Below, piece after piece: positions 24,480 to 32,088 of a stretch of 33,394 nucleotides of DNA. How positions within the stretch are numbered: position 1 is the first letter of the stretch; each line of letters opens with the position of its first letter. The notes under the pieces were generated by a model. It did no database searches. It was not told the origin of the DNA and saw only the letters and a list, made by a program, of their open reading frames with translations. Position numbers and translations under genes: made by a program. Source of the stretch: Porticoccus sp047635255 (GTDB lineage Bacteria; Pseudomonadota; Gammaproteobacteria; Pseudomonadales; Porticoccaceae); the NCBI GenBank assembly GCA_047635255.1, contig JBLIIR010000007.1:1-33394 (forward strand), given 5' to 3'.

Positions 24480-25481
24480 TCATGGTCTTTCGTTTTCATG
24501 CGCCTCATATGCGTCAACAATTCTAGCTACCAAAGGATGTCGAATTGTATCCTTAGACTTGAAAATAGAGAAGCTTATGCCCTCGACATTTTTGAGCACA
24601 TCATAAGCATGAAGAAGCCCTGATTGATCTCCTTTTGGTAGATCAATCTGAGACGCATCACCAGTGATGATAGCAGTAGCGTTAAAACCTATGCGAGTCA
24701 GAAACATTTTCATTTGTTCGCGGGTGGTATTTTGACTTTCATCTAAAATAATGTATGAATTTTTAAGAGTTCGCCCACGCATAAAAGCAAGAGGGGCAAC
24801 CTCAATAACATTACGATCAATTAATTTAGCCACTGTCTCCACTCCAAGCATTTCATATAAAGCATCGTATAGTGGCCGTAAATAAGGGTCTACCTTTTGG
24901 CTAATATCTCCAGGCAGAAAACCTAATTTTTCCCCAGCTTCAACCGCCGGACGAACCAGTACAATTCTTTCCGACTCATTTTTTAGTAATGACTCGACTG
25001 CGCACGCTACAGCAAGGTAAGTTTTTCCTGTGCCAGCAGGGCCCATACCGAAATTAATAGTATGCATTTTTATTGCCTGAACATATTGCTGCTGATTGAT
25101 GCCGCGTGGCTTTATGGTGCCTGTTTTCGTACGTATTGCTGGAAAATTTTCTATATCATCCGTAGCTGAATTTAACATGGCATTAGTTAACGTACCCATA
25201 GAAGACCCGAGACTGAATTGTTGCATAGCCAGATGAATCTGGTCTGGTGTTAAGATGCTTTTCTGGTAAAGCATCGTGAGAATTTTACTTGCAGTATCTG
25301 TGGCTTGACTGCCTCCATGAAGCGTAAAAATATTACCACGATTATGAATTTTGATGTTTAACCGTTGTTCAATTTGCCGGAGATGTTCATTAAATTGCCC
25401 GCAAAGAGATGCTAATCGTTTGGTGTCGTTTGGCTCAACACTGATAGAGCGAACAACAGATTGTGTCTCTAAATTTTCCAA
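24480..25481 (-). CDS. ybeZ: PhoH-like ATPase YbeZ
   Basis: YbeZ is a cytoplasmic PhoH-family NTPase thought to work with YbeY in RNA handling. The 333-residue product has an N-terminal KH-like region and a PhoH domain with Walker A GPAGTGKTYLA (about 147-157) and Walker B YIILDESQNTT (about 243-253). The start is TTG at 25481, with GGGGA seven bases upstream; an ATG that overlaps this ribosome binding site is out of frame. It follows miaB on the same strand after 101 bases. Confidence 0.94.
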   Translation of the reverse strand: MENLETQSVVRSISVEPNDTKRLASLCGQFNEHLRQIEQRLNIKIHNRGNIFTLHGGSQATDTASKILTMLYQKSILTPDQIHLAMQQFSLGSSMGTLTNAMLNSATDDIENFPAIRTKTGTIKPRGINQQQYVQAIKMHTINFGMGPAGTGKTYLAVACAVESLLKNESERIVLVRPAVEAGEKLGFLPGDISQKVDPYLRPLYDALYEMLGVETVAKLIDRNVIEVAPLAFMRGRTLKNSYIILDESQNTTREQMKMFLTRIGFNATAIITGDASQIDLPKGDQSGLLHAYDVLKNVEGISFSIFKSKDTIRHPLVARIVDAYEAHENERP

Positions 25482-25582
25482 TAAGCGATCCCCATTTTAC
25501 TAGGATTAACAGTATATTATTTGTGTGGCTCACCACAGATATCTAAACATGATTTTTGTGTATAAATTATAACAGATAGTAG

Positions 25583-26971
25583 TTATTTTATAGTGGATTC
25601 ACTTTTACGCTTTTCTTCAAGAGTATTTTCTGTGACCACTTTTCCGAGAAGCGAGTTACGGAAAGCTTTTGTTATTTCTACTTGTATAAAATTACCGATA
25701 AGATTTTGATTGTTATTGGTGAAATTTACCACACGATTATTTTCTGTGCGACCCTGCAATTGCCCGGGATCTTTCTTTGATATTCCGGTAACTAGGATAG
25801 GCGCTATTTTGCCAACCATGTTTTCACTTATAGCCATAACATTCTGGTTGATTCGATCCTGTAAAATTTTAAGTCTTTGTTTTTTTATTTCTTCTGGGGT
25901 CTCGTCAGGAAGCTCTGCAGCAGGTGTACCGGGCCGTCGGCTGTATGTAAAGCTAAAGCTCTGATCAAAGCCTATTTCATGGATAAGATGCATTGTTTGC
26001 TCGAAGTCATCCTCTGTCTCACCTGGAAAGCCCACAATGAAATCAGATGAAATACTAATGTCAGGACGTATTTTTCGTATTTTTCGTATTTTTGATTTAT
26101 ATTCAAGTGCCGTATGACCTCGTTTCATAGCGGAAAGGATTCGGTCGGAACCACTTTGAACAGGAAGATGTAGATGGCTTACCAATTCAGGCACTTCTGC
26201 ATAAACTGCAATTAAACTTTCAGAGAACTCTACGGGATGTGAAGTTGTGTAACGAATACGATCAATACCATCAATTTTTGCAACATAAGTAATGAGCTCA
26301 GCAAGATCGCATAAGTTATTATCTGACATCTCGCCTCTATAGGCATTAACATTTTGCCCTAATAAATTAATCTCTCTTACTTTTTGGCTGGCTAAGTGGG
26401 CTATTTCTGCCAATACATCAGACACAGGGCGACTTATTTCTTCCCCTCTAGTATAAGGCACCACGCAAAATGTACAGTATTTTGAACAACCCTCCATGAT
26501 CGATACAAAAGCAGAAACCCCTTCGGCATCTGGTTGCGGCAAGCGATCAAATTTTTCAATCTCAGGAAAGCTGATGTCTACAATAGTAGGTGCAGCACGT
26601 CTTTTCTTTTCATCCATCATTTCTGGCAAACGATGCAGCGTCTGAGGCCCAAAAATGAGATCTACAAAAGGAGCTCGTTGCGCAATTGCTTCACCTTCTT
26701 GGCTGGCAACGCAACCACCTACACCAATTATTAGATTGGGGTTTTTTTCCTTTAATTTTCTCCAGCGTCCAAGTTGATGATATACCTTGTCTTGTGCTTT
26801 TTCTCTAATAGAGCAAGTATTCAGGAGCAAGACGTCAGCCTCATCTGGATTTTCGGTTGCTACCATTTGGTGGCTGTCGCCCAACAGATCACGCATTCTG
26901 GCCGAATCATACTCATTCATTTGACATCCATGTGTGACGATATGAAGTTTTTTGGCGTTATTTTTTGTCAT
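25583..26971 (-). CDS. miaB: tRNA-2-methylthio-N6-dimethylallyladenosine synthase MiaB
   Basis: MiaB is a radical-SAM methylthiotransferase that converts i6A37 to ms2i6A37 in tRNAs reading UNN codons. The 462-residue product has all six cluster cysteines: Cys16, Cys53 and Cys87 in the N-terminal MTTase domain, and Cys162, Cys166, Cys169 (EGCSKYCTFC) in the radical-SAM domain. GSDRILSAMKRGHT and SDFIVGFPGETEDDF are family motifs, and a TRAM domain closes the protein. It heads the miaB-ybeZ-ybeY-corC-lnt block and is divergent from the DUF1820 gene. Confidence 0.97.
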   Translation of the reverse strand: MTKNNAKKLHIVTHGCQMNEYDSARMRDLLGDSHQMVATENPDEADVLLLNTCSIREKAQDKVYHQLGRWRKLKEKNPNLIIGVGGCVASQEGEAIAQRAPFVDLIFGPQTLHRLPEMMDEKKRRAAPTIVDISFPEIEKFDRLPQPDAEGVSAFVSIMEGCSKYCTFCVVPYTRGEEISRPVSDVLAEIAHLASQKVREINLLGQNVNAYRGEMSDNNLCDLAELITYVAKIDGIDRIRYTTSHPVEFSESLIAVYAEVPELVSHLHLPVQSGSDRILSAMKRGHTALEYKSKIRKIRKIRPDISISSDFIVGFPGETEDDFEQTMHLIHEIGFDQSFSFTYSRRPGTPAAELPDETPEEIKKQRLKILQDRINQNVMAISENMVGKIAPILVTGISKKDPGQLQGRTENNRVVNFTNNNQNLIGNFIQVEITKAFRNSLLGKVVTENTLEEKRKSESTIK

Positions 26972-27017
26972 ATGCTGATTCGATCTGAGGCGTATAATTT
27001 TAGTTTATGAGCTTCAC

Positions 27018-27023
27018 ATTATA
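27018..27023 (-). promoter_or_regulatory. Possible -10 box for miaB
   Basis: A perfect TATAAT on the - strand lies about 47 bases before the miaB ATG, in the divergent gap with the DUF1820 gene. No good -35 box is found at the right spacing, so this is weak. Confidence 0.25.
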
Positions 27024-27085
27024 GTCTCAGTCCTAGAAAAAACCTATCCTCTGATAACCCAAGTTGATAAATATCTGGTAGATTG

Positions 27086-27094
27086 TGGTATAAT
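27086..27094 (+). promoter_or_regulatory. Extended -10 promoter for the DUF1820 gene
   Basis: TGG followed directly by TATAAT (27089-27094) makes a perfect extended -10 element. A TTGATA at 27064-27069 lies 19 bases upstream, longer than ideal, but an extended -10 can compensate. Transcription would start near 27101, giving a leader of about 42 bases before the ATG. Confidence 0.5.
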
Positions 27095-27142
27095 AATTTG
27101 GTTGCTTTACACCAGTTATTAACTCAACTCCAGGCCAAAAGT

Positions 27143-27475
27143 ATGTCTTTAAATGCAATCTATAAAGTGATTTTTTTAAATCAGGGTGAAGTATATGAGA
27201 TGTATGCAAAACAAGTGTATCAAAGTGATCTTTGGGGTTTCCTAGAGGTCGAGGAATTTGTTTTTGGTGAACGCAGCCAAATGATTGTTGACCCAGCAGA
27301 AGAAAAACTTAAAAATGAATTTTCTTCAATCAAGCGTAGCTTTATTCCTGTGCATTCAGTTATACGTATTGATGAGGTTGAAAAAGAGGGGACTTGCAAG
27401 ATCACTGATTCCAAAACGGGTAGCAATATTGCACAATTTCCATACCCAGGAGCTGCCCCAAAGCCAAAATCCTGA
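27143..27475 (+). CDS. Conserved DUF1820 protein of unknown function
   Basis: This 110-residue protein belongs to the DUF1820 family, common in gammaproteobacteria and without known function. It shows the family pattern IYKVIFLNQGEVYEMYAKQV, then LWGFLEVEEFVFGERSQMIV and SFIPVHSVIRIDEVEKEG. No signal peptide or membrane span is present, so it is probably cytoplasmic. The frame is open 20 codons further upstream, but the ATG at 27143 is preferred because similarity starts there and the promoter places the transcript start near 27101. In Pseudomonas a similar gene sits beside miaB, so the link may be functional. Confidence 0.85.
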   Translation: MSLNAIYKVIFLNQGEVYEMYAKQVYQSDLWGFLEVEEFVFGERSQMIVDPAEEKLKNEFSSIKRSFIPVHSVIRIDEVEKEGTCKITDSKTGSNIAQFPYPGAAPKPKS

Positions 27476-27525
27476 TAGTCATGCTGCCTTTTATTTCCCT
27501 GGCCCCTGTAAAATACAAAATTCTT

Positions 27526-28803
27526 CTAAACACCTATCTTTTGTTTTATCGAGGCTAATTTTACTGAGTTACAAAAGACTCCCATTGCGCTATCTATGTC
27601 ATCCAGGGATGGAAAAGACGGGGCTAGTCGAATATTTTTGTTGTCCGGATCCATCCCATAAGGAAATGTAGCCCCTGCAGGAGTTAATTTTACACCCACC
27701 TCTGCGGCAAGCTCTATCACTGAATCAGCGAGACCAGGGCGAGTATCAAAAGAAATAAAATACCCTCCTTTTGGCGTGGTCCATTGCGCTAGATCGGAGT
27801 CTTCAAAGTTGTTTTTTAGATGTTCTAGGACAGAAGAAAATTTTGGCTGTAGTAGTTTCGCGTGCTCTTTCATGTGGAGCTTCAGACCACTACGGTCTTG
27901 TATGAAGTTCAAGTGTCTTAACTGGTTAACCTTGTCTGGGCCAATACAAAAAATACTTAAGTGTTGCTGAATAACGTTCAGATTTTCTTCTGACGATGCC
28001 AAAAAAGAAACACCTGAGCCTGCAAAAGTTATCTTTGATGTAGAGGTAAATTGCAATACATTGTTCTGAGTGTTGTGCTCCCTGCAATAGTCCATTATTT
28101 TTGGCAAATCTATACCATCTTCTGATAAGTCGTGAACAGCATAGGCATTATCGTAAAATATTCTGAAGTCGGGCGAGCTAATTTTTCCTAATTTTGCTAG
28201 CCTCTCGATGGTGTTTTGGCTATAAATACAACCCGTAGGATTGGAGTATTTAGGGACACACCATATACCTTTGATACTTTTGTCGTTTGTGATGAGAGCT
28301 TCTACTTGATCCATATCAGGACCATCTTCATCCATAGAGACCCTGATCATCTCTATACCGAATTCTTCGCAAATAGAGAAATGTCTATCGTATCCAGGAA
28401 CAGGGCATAGAAACCTAACCTTGCCTTGATCGCGCCAACTAGAACCTTTACCGCTAACACCAAACTGCCATGCAAAAAGCATTGCAAGATACATCATGCT
28501 AAGACTGCTGCTACCTCCCACAATAACTTCATTTTTTGCGACACCAAGTAGTTCTGCCCCTAGTGAGCGCATTGCTGGCAGTCCGGCTAAATACCCGTAG
28601 TTTCGAGAGTCTATGCCTTCACTTGTAATATAGCTGCCTTTTGTAGCTCCATCTAGAATATTAGACAAATCAAGTTGCCTGGCAGAAGGTTTTCCTCTGG
28701 TTAAGTCTAGATTTAGCGAGCCTGCTTTAAATACTTCATGTCTTTCACAAAGCATTTTATGCCAATGCTCTAGCTCTTCACGGCCCATTTGATCAATGTA
28801 CAA
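27526..28803 (-). CDS. Class Ic aspartate aminotransferase-like PLP enzyme
   Basis: This is a PLP-dependent fold-type I enzyme of the group represented by the class Ic aspartate aminotransferases (Asp_aminotransf family). The 425-residue product has the RGKPSARQLDLS signature (36-47), YSNPTGC (186-192), the cofactor-contacting DNAYAVHD (218-225), the PLP lysine in TSTSKITFAGSG (Lys257), and the substrate-binding NIRLAPSFPS near the C-terminus. The start is TTG at 28803, with GGGAG six bases upstream; the ATG five codons later is possible. It starts 19 bases after the epimerase, so they are likely one transcript. The substrate may be aspartate or another amino acid. Confidence 0.85.
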   Translation of the reverse strand: MYIDQMGREELEHWHKMLCERHEVFKAGSLNLDLTRGKPSARQLDLSNILDGATKGSYITSEGIDSRNYGYLAGLPAMRSLGAELLGVAKNEVIVGGSSSLSMMYLAMLFAWQFGVSGKGSSWRDQGKVRFLCPVPGYDRHFSICEEFGIEMIRVSMDEDGPDMDQVEALITNDKSIKGIWCVPKYSNPTGCIYSQNTIERLAKLGKISSPDFRIFYDNAYAVHDLSEDGIDLPKIMDYCREHNTQNNVLQFTSTSKITFAGSGVSFLASSEENLNVIQQHLSIFCIGPDKVNQLRHLNFIQDRSGLKLHMKEHAKLLQPKFSSVLEHLKNNFEDSDLAQWTTPKGGYFISFDTRPGLADSVIELAAEVGVKLTPAGATFPYGMDPDNKNIRLAPSFPSLDDIDSAMGVFCNSVKLASIKQKIGV

Positions 28804-28822
28804 CTCACACTCCCATTAGCTT

Positions 28823-29842
28823 TTAATTTTCGATAAACCACTTTACAGTTTCTTTCAGGCCCTCTTGAGCATTATGGCTAGGATTGTAGCCAAGATATTT
28901 CCTAGCTTTGGAGATATCTGCTAAAGAATGCAAGACGTCTCCGGTACGGAAATCCTGATAAGCGGGATTTTTTTCTACCACATTGATATCTTTTTCGATA
29001 ATAGCTTTGACGAGAAAAGCAAACAACTCATTAAGTGAGGTACTGCCGCCGTATGCTATGTTATAAACTTGATTGATGGCATTCGTATGTGTAGAGGTGG
29101 CAGCTAAGATATTTGCTTGGACTACATTTTCAATATAGCAAAAATCACGTGAGGTGCTACCGTCTCCGTTGATGGAGCAGGATACACCTGACAAGAGGGA
29201 ATTTATCCATGTGGGTATTACGGCAGCATAGGCTCCACTAGGAGATTGCTTGGGGCCAAAGACATTAAAGTATCTTAATCCTATGGTCTCCATTCCGTAG
29301 GTTTTACCAAATACTTCGGCATAAAGTTCATTGACATACTTTGTGATAGCGTAAGGAGAGAGTGGTTTGCCTATTATATCTTCAACTTTCGGAAGACCAG
29401 GATGATCACCGTAGGTGGAGGATGAGGCAGCATAAACAAAACGCTTTACCTTAGAATCTTTTGATGCGACGAGCATATTCAAAAAACCATTGATATTAGA
29501 ATCATTGGTCAGAATAGGATTTGCGATAGACCTAGGAATACTACCCAAAGCAGCCTGATGCAACACATAGTCTACATTTTTGCAGCCGTTCAAGCAGTCA
29601 TCCAGATTGCGGATATCAGCTTCATGAAAGGTAAAGTTTGACCAACATTCTCCTGCAGTATTTTTTACGGCCGTTAAGTTTTGTGCGTGACCATTTGAGA
29701 AATTGTCGATTCCGATAACGGTTTGACCAAGTTGTAGTAGGGCTTCCAGCAAACTAGAGCCAATAAAACCTGCAACACCAGTGATCAACCAGATCTTGGG
29801 ATTTTTTGTAAGCTCTTCTTTTGTTTGGTCGTATGAAGACAA
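28823..29842 (-). CDS. UDP-GlcNAc C4-epimerase-like SDR protein (WbpP/TviC type)
   Basis: This 339-residue extended short-chain dehydrogenase/reductase resembles UDP-N-acetylglucosamine 4-epimerases such as WbpP, which make the GalNAc-type sugars of surface polysaccharides. It has the NAD motif TGVAGFIGS (21-29), the serine-rich active-site segment AASSSTYGDHPGLPK (138-152) and the catalytic Tyr164 and Lys168 (PYAITKYVNE). RYFNVFGPKQSPSGAYAAVIP is a family hallmark. The start is TTG at 29842 with AAAGG nine bases upstream and no nearby ATG. No glycosyltransferase or other polysaccharide gene is adjacent. Substrate choice between UDP-GlcNAc and UDP-GlcNAcA cannot be set by eye. Confidence 0.85.
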   Translation of the reverse strand: MSSYDQTKEELTKNPKIWLITGVAGFIGSSLLEALLQLGQTVIGIDNFSNGHAQNLTAVKNTAGECWSNFTFHEADIRNLDDCLNGCKNVDYVLHQAALGSIPRSIANPILTNDSNINGFLNMLVASKDSKVKRFVYAASSSTYGDHPGLPKVEDIIGKPLSPYAITKYVNELYAEVFGKTYGMETIGLRYFNVFGPKQSPSGAYAAVIPTWINSLLSGVSCSINGDGSTSRDFCYIENVVQANILAATSTHTNAINQVYNIAYGGSTSLNELFAFLVKAIIEKDINVVEKNPAYQDFRTGDVLHSLADISKARKYLGYNPSHNAQEGLKETVKWFIEN

Positions 29843-29895
29843 GATTCTCTACCTTTGTTCAAAGCCTAACTGATCATTCCTATTAGATCGACTAT

Positions 29896-29907
29896 GACTC
29901 TAGAGTC
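29896..29907. promoter_or_regulatory. 12-bp palindrome in the epimerase leader, possible operator
   Basis: GACTCTAGAGTC is a perfect 12-base palindrome 54 bases before the epimerase start and about 13 bases after its predicted transcription start. It could be a repressor binding site, but the same palindrome could occur by chance. Confidence 0.2.
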
Positions 29908-29926
29908 GGTTGCCATGCTAGTCTAT

Positions 29927-29955
29927 ATAATACGTTATAAAAAGAGCCCGTTAAA
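29927..29955 (-). promoter_or_regulatory. Candidate promoter for the epimerase-aminotransferase pair
   Basis: On the - strand TTTAAC (29950-29955) and TATTAT (29927-29932) are 17 bases apart. The -10 differs from consensus at one position, while the -35 is weak. It would give a leader of about 78 bases. Confidence 0.3.
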
Positions 29956-30084
29956 CTAAAAACCACAAGCTATCGATTCTGAGAAATCTATCCATCAAAG
30001 CATGCGATAGTTTTTTGACATATAGTCGGTTCGATGGGGCTATCTTGGCAAAATATTTTTGATAGGAGTCTTGTTGTTGCAAGA

Positions 30085-30161
30085 TGGTGGCTACGGGTGG
30101 ACTTGAACCACCGACCCCAGCATTATGAATGCTGTGCTCTAACCAGCTGAGCTACGTAGCC
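30085..30161 (-). tRNA. tRNA-Met (CAT), elongator
   Basis: The - strand folds into a complete 77-base tRNA with encoded CCA: acceptor GGCTACG/CGTAGCC, D arm GCTC...GAGC, anticodon arm CAGCA/TGCTG with loop TTCATAA (anticodon CAT), variable GGGTC, and T arm GGTGG/CCACC with loop TTCAAGT. The first pair is G-C, as in elongator tRNA-Met and unlike the initiator, and the body resembles E. coli metT. It follows ychF on the same strand after 154 bases. Confidence 0.97.
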
Positions 30162-30186
30162 ATATAATTCGCACTATTTGCGATAT

Positions 30187-30204
30187 CCCCTTAGTAAAAA
30201 GGGG
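30187..30204 (-). other. Hairpin in the 5' leader of pre-tRNA-Met
   Basis: CCCCTT (30187-30192) and AAGGGG (30199-30204) form a six-base stem with a six-base loop, between the predicted transcription start and the tRNA. No T run follows on the - strand, so a terminator is unlikely; it may be a leader structure removed by RNase P or other nucleases. Confidence 0.35.
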
Positions 30205-30209
30205 CGCGA

Positions 30210-30238
30210 ATTTTGTCGATTTCACATAGGCTTGTCAA
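30210..30238 (-). promoter_or_regulatory. Candidate tRNA-Met promoter with G+C-rich discriminator
   Basis: On the - strand a perfect TTGACA (30233-30238) is followed after 17 bases by CAAAAT (30210-30215) and then TTCGCGCCCC. A G+C-rich discriminator directly after the -10 is the known mark of stable-RNA promoters under stringent (ppGpp) control. Confidence 0.5.
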
Positions 30239-30315
30239 GATATTTTCTGATTTTTGGCCTCCATGTGTTAGTTCTTAACCTGCCCAAGCGAGTCAAAAAA
30301 AACAAAAAGTATTCT

Positions 30316-31410
30316 TTACACATTAAATCTAAAGTGTACAACATCACCATCTTGAACGATGTAGTCTTTACCCTCCAGCCGCCACTTGCCTGCCTCTTTA
30401 GCGCCTTGCTCGCCTTTTCCTGCGATAAAATCTTCGTATGCAGTTACCTCTGCACGTATAAAACCTTTCTCAAAATCTGTATGAATTTTTCCAGCCGATT
30501 GCGGTGCTGTAGCTCCAACGGGAATAGTCCAGGCTCTGACCTCTTTGGGGCCAGCTGTAAAAAAAGTGTGAAGCCCTAAAAGCTGATATCCGGCAAGAAT
30601 GACACGATTAAGGCCAGGTTCTTCCATGCCCATTTCTTGAAGAAATTCTAGCTTTTCATCCTCGTCTAATTCTGCAATTTCAGATTCAAGTTTATTGCAT
30701 ATAGGAACCACGATAGCATTTTCTGATGCAGCAATAACCTTAACTGTCTCTAGGTAAGAGTTATCTTCGAAACCGTCTTCACCCACATTGGCAATATACA
30801 TAGTTGGCTTAAGGGTTAAGAGGGATAATGCCTTAATGGCTTTTCGTTCATCTGGATCAAGATTGAGTGAACGCAGGGGTTTTGCTTGATCAAGATGAGG
30901 TTGGATTTTTTCAAGCACCGCCTTGAGAGTTATAGCTTCTTTGTCTTGGCCGCCCTTAATAGCCCTTGTTGCTCGCTGCAACGATTTTTCTACAGTTTCT
31001 AGATCGGCAAGAGCTAATTCTGTATTGATGACCTCAATATCGGCACTCGGATTAATCTTCCCTTCAACATGAATAATATTTTCATCGTCGAAACACCTCA
31101 CGACATGCGCAATGGCCTCTGTCTCGCGGATATTGGTAAGAAATTTATTACCTAGACCTTCACCTTTCGATGCGCCTGCAACAAGCCCTGCAATATCGAC
31201 AAACTCCATGGCGGCTGGAAGAATTCGTTCGGGCTTAACAATAGATGCTAAATTTTCTTGGCGAACATCAGGAACGGGAACAATCCCTGTGTTTGGCTCA
31301 ATGGTGCAGAATGGAAAATTTTCGGCATCTATGCCGGCTTTGGTTAATGCATTAAAAAGGGTAGATTTGCCGACATTAGGTAGACCTACGATTCCACAGT
31401 TAAAACCCAT
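30316..31410 (-). CDS. ychF: Ribosome-associated ATPase/GTPase YchF
   Basis: YchF is an Obg-family P-loop protein that prefers ATP, binds ribosomes and affects stress responses. The 364-residue product (363 in E. coli) begins MGFNCGIVGLPNVGKSTLFN, which carries the Walker A motif. VDIAGLVAGASKGEGLGNKF is the G3/switch II region, and the NKxD motif is replaced by NKLE, as expected in YchF. The C-terminal TGS domain shows FFTAGPKEVRAWT and IHTDFEKGFIRAEV. The frame can extend to a TTG five codons upstream, but the ATG at 31410 gives the family start. It follows pth after 46 bases, the normal order. Confidence 0.97.
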   Translation of the reverse strand: MGFNCGIVGLPNVGKSTLFNALTKAGIDAENFPFCTIEPNTGIVPVPDVRQENLASIVKPERILPAAMEFVDIAGLVAGASKGEGLGNKFLTNIRETEAIAHVVRCFDDENIIHVEGKINPSADIEVINTELALADLETVEKSLQRATRAIKGGQDKEAITLKAVLEKIQPHLDQAKPLRSLNLDPDERKAIKALSLLTLKPTMYIANVGEDGFEDNSYLETVKVIAASENAIVVPICNKLESEIAELDEDEKLEFLQEMGMEEPGLNRVILAGYQLLGLHTFFTAGPKEVRAWTIPVGATAPQSAGKIHTDFEKGFIRAEVTAYEDFIAGKGEQGAKEAGKWRLEGKDYIVQDGDVVHFRFNV

Positions 31411-31456
31411 TGGATGTACTCTCAAATATAGATGATTTTTATGTAAGTCTAGAAAA

Positions 31457-32047
31457 TTAGCTGTCTTGTTGCGTATGCAGCTCCTTCATTGCTTTACCCC
31501 AGTCTCCCGAAACAGCCAAGGGAATTACCCGTATGGCATCAACGATTGCCTCATTGACTAACTGTTGTTCAGATTGAGGAGCTTTTTGCAGAACAAAATT
31601 TACAACCTCGCTTGCATGCCCTGGATGTCCAATACCTATTCGAAGACGCGAAAAATTAGCATTATTGCCTAGCGCCTTGATAGTGTCCTTTAATCCATTA
31701 TGCCCTCCATGGCCGCCGCCTATTTTAAATCTAGAGATTCCTGGATTTAGATCAAGTTCATCATGAACCACCAAGGTTTTTTCTGGATTAATTTGATAAA
31801 ATCCAGCCATGGCTGCTATAGATTTTCCGCTTAGATTCATATACGTGTTGGGTATTAGCAGGCGTATGTCCTGCTCTTCTAATGTGATGCGGGCAGTGGA
31901 ACCAAAGAATTTACTTTCAGCCTGCAATGTAGCTTGGTAGTGCTCTGAGAGAGCCAAAACAAAATTGGCCCCAGCATTATGACGGGTTTGTTCGTATTCA
32001 GGACCTGGATTTCCCAGCCCTACAATTAGCTGAACAGATGTACCCAA
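31457..32047 (-). CDS. pth: Peptidyl-tRNA hydrolase
   Basis: Pth releases tRNA from peptidyl-tRNAs that drop off the ribosome. The 196-residue product has LIVGLGNPGPEYEQTRHNAG with the catalytic histidine, NTYMNLSGKS, VVHDELDLNPG and GGGHGGHNGLK, all conserved. The start is TTG at 32047 with GAGG eight bases upstream; no ATG lies nearby that would keep the N-terminal strand. It lies 41 bases after rplY and before ychF. Confidence 0.96.
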   Translation of the reverse strand: MGTSVQLIVGLGNPGPEYEQTRHNAGANFVLALSEHYQATLQAESKFFGSTARITLEEQDIRLLIPNTYMNLSGKSIAAMAGFYQINPEKTLVVHDELDLNPGISRFKIGGGHGGHNGLKDTIKALGNNANFSRLRIGIGHPGHASEVVNFVLQKAPQSEQQLVNEAIVDAIRVIPLAVSGDWGKAMKELHTQQDS

Positions 32048-32088
32048 TACTGGAGCCTCGTTGTTTGTATCAAGATAATAAAAGAAGC

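Noticed and set aside
25524..25537. TGTGG/CCACA hairpin between ybeZ and miaB
   Set aside because: Five base pairs without a T run; too weak to call a terminator or regulatory element.
26067..26093. Three tandem 9-base units (CGTATTTTT) inside miaB
   Set aside because: They encode Lys-Ile-Arg repeats (KIRKIRKIR), and the protein length here equals that of E. coli MiaB by eye, so there is no expansion.
27476..27525. Search for a terminator between the convergent DUF1820 and aminotransferase genes
   Set aside because: No inverted repeat with a T run is visible in the 50-base gap.
29986..30018. CTATC/GATAG inverted repeat followed by six T on the + strand
   Set aside because: No + strand gene ends here, and a five-base stem with a 13-base loop is not convincing.
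29843..30084. Possible integration scar next to tRNA-Met
   Set aside because: I found no repeat of the tRNA 3' end and no integrase; the gap holds only the candidate promoter and palindrome.
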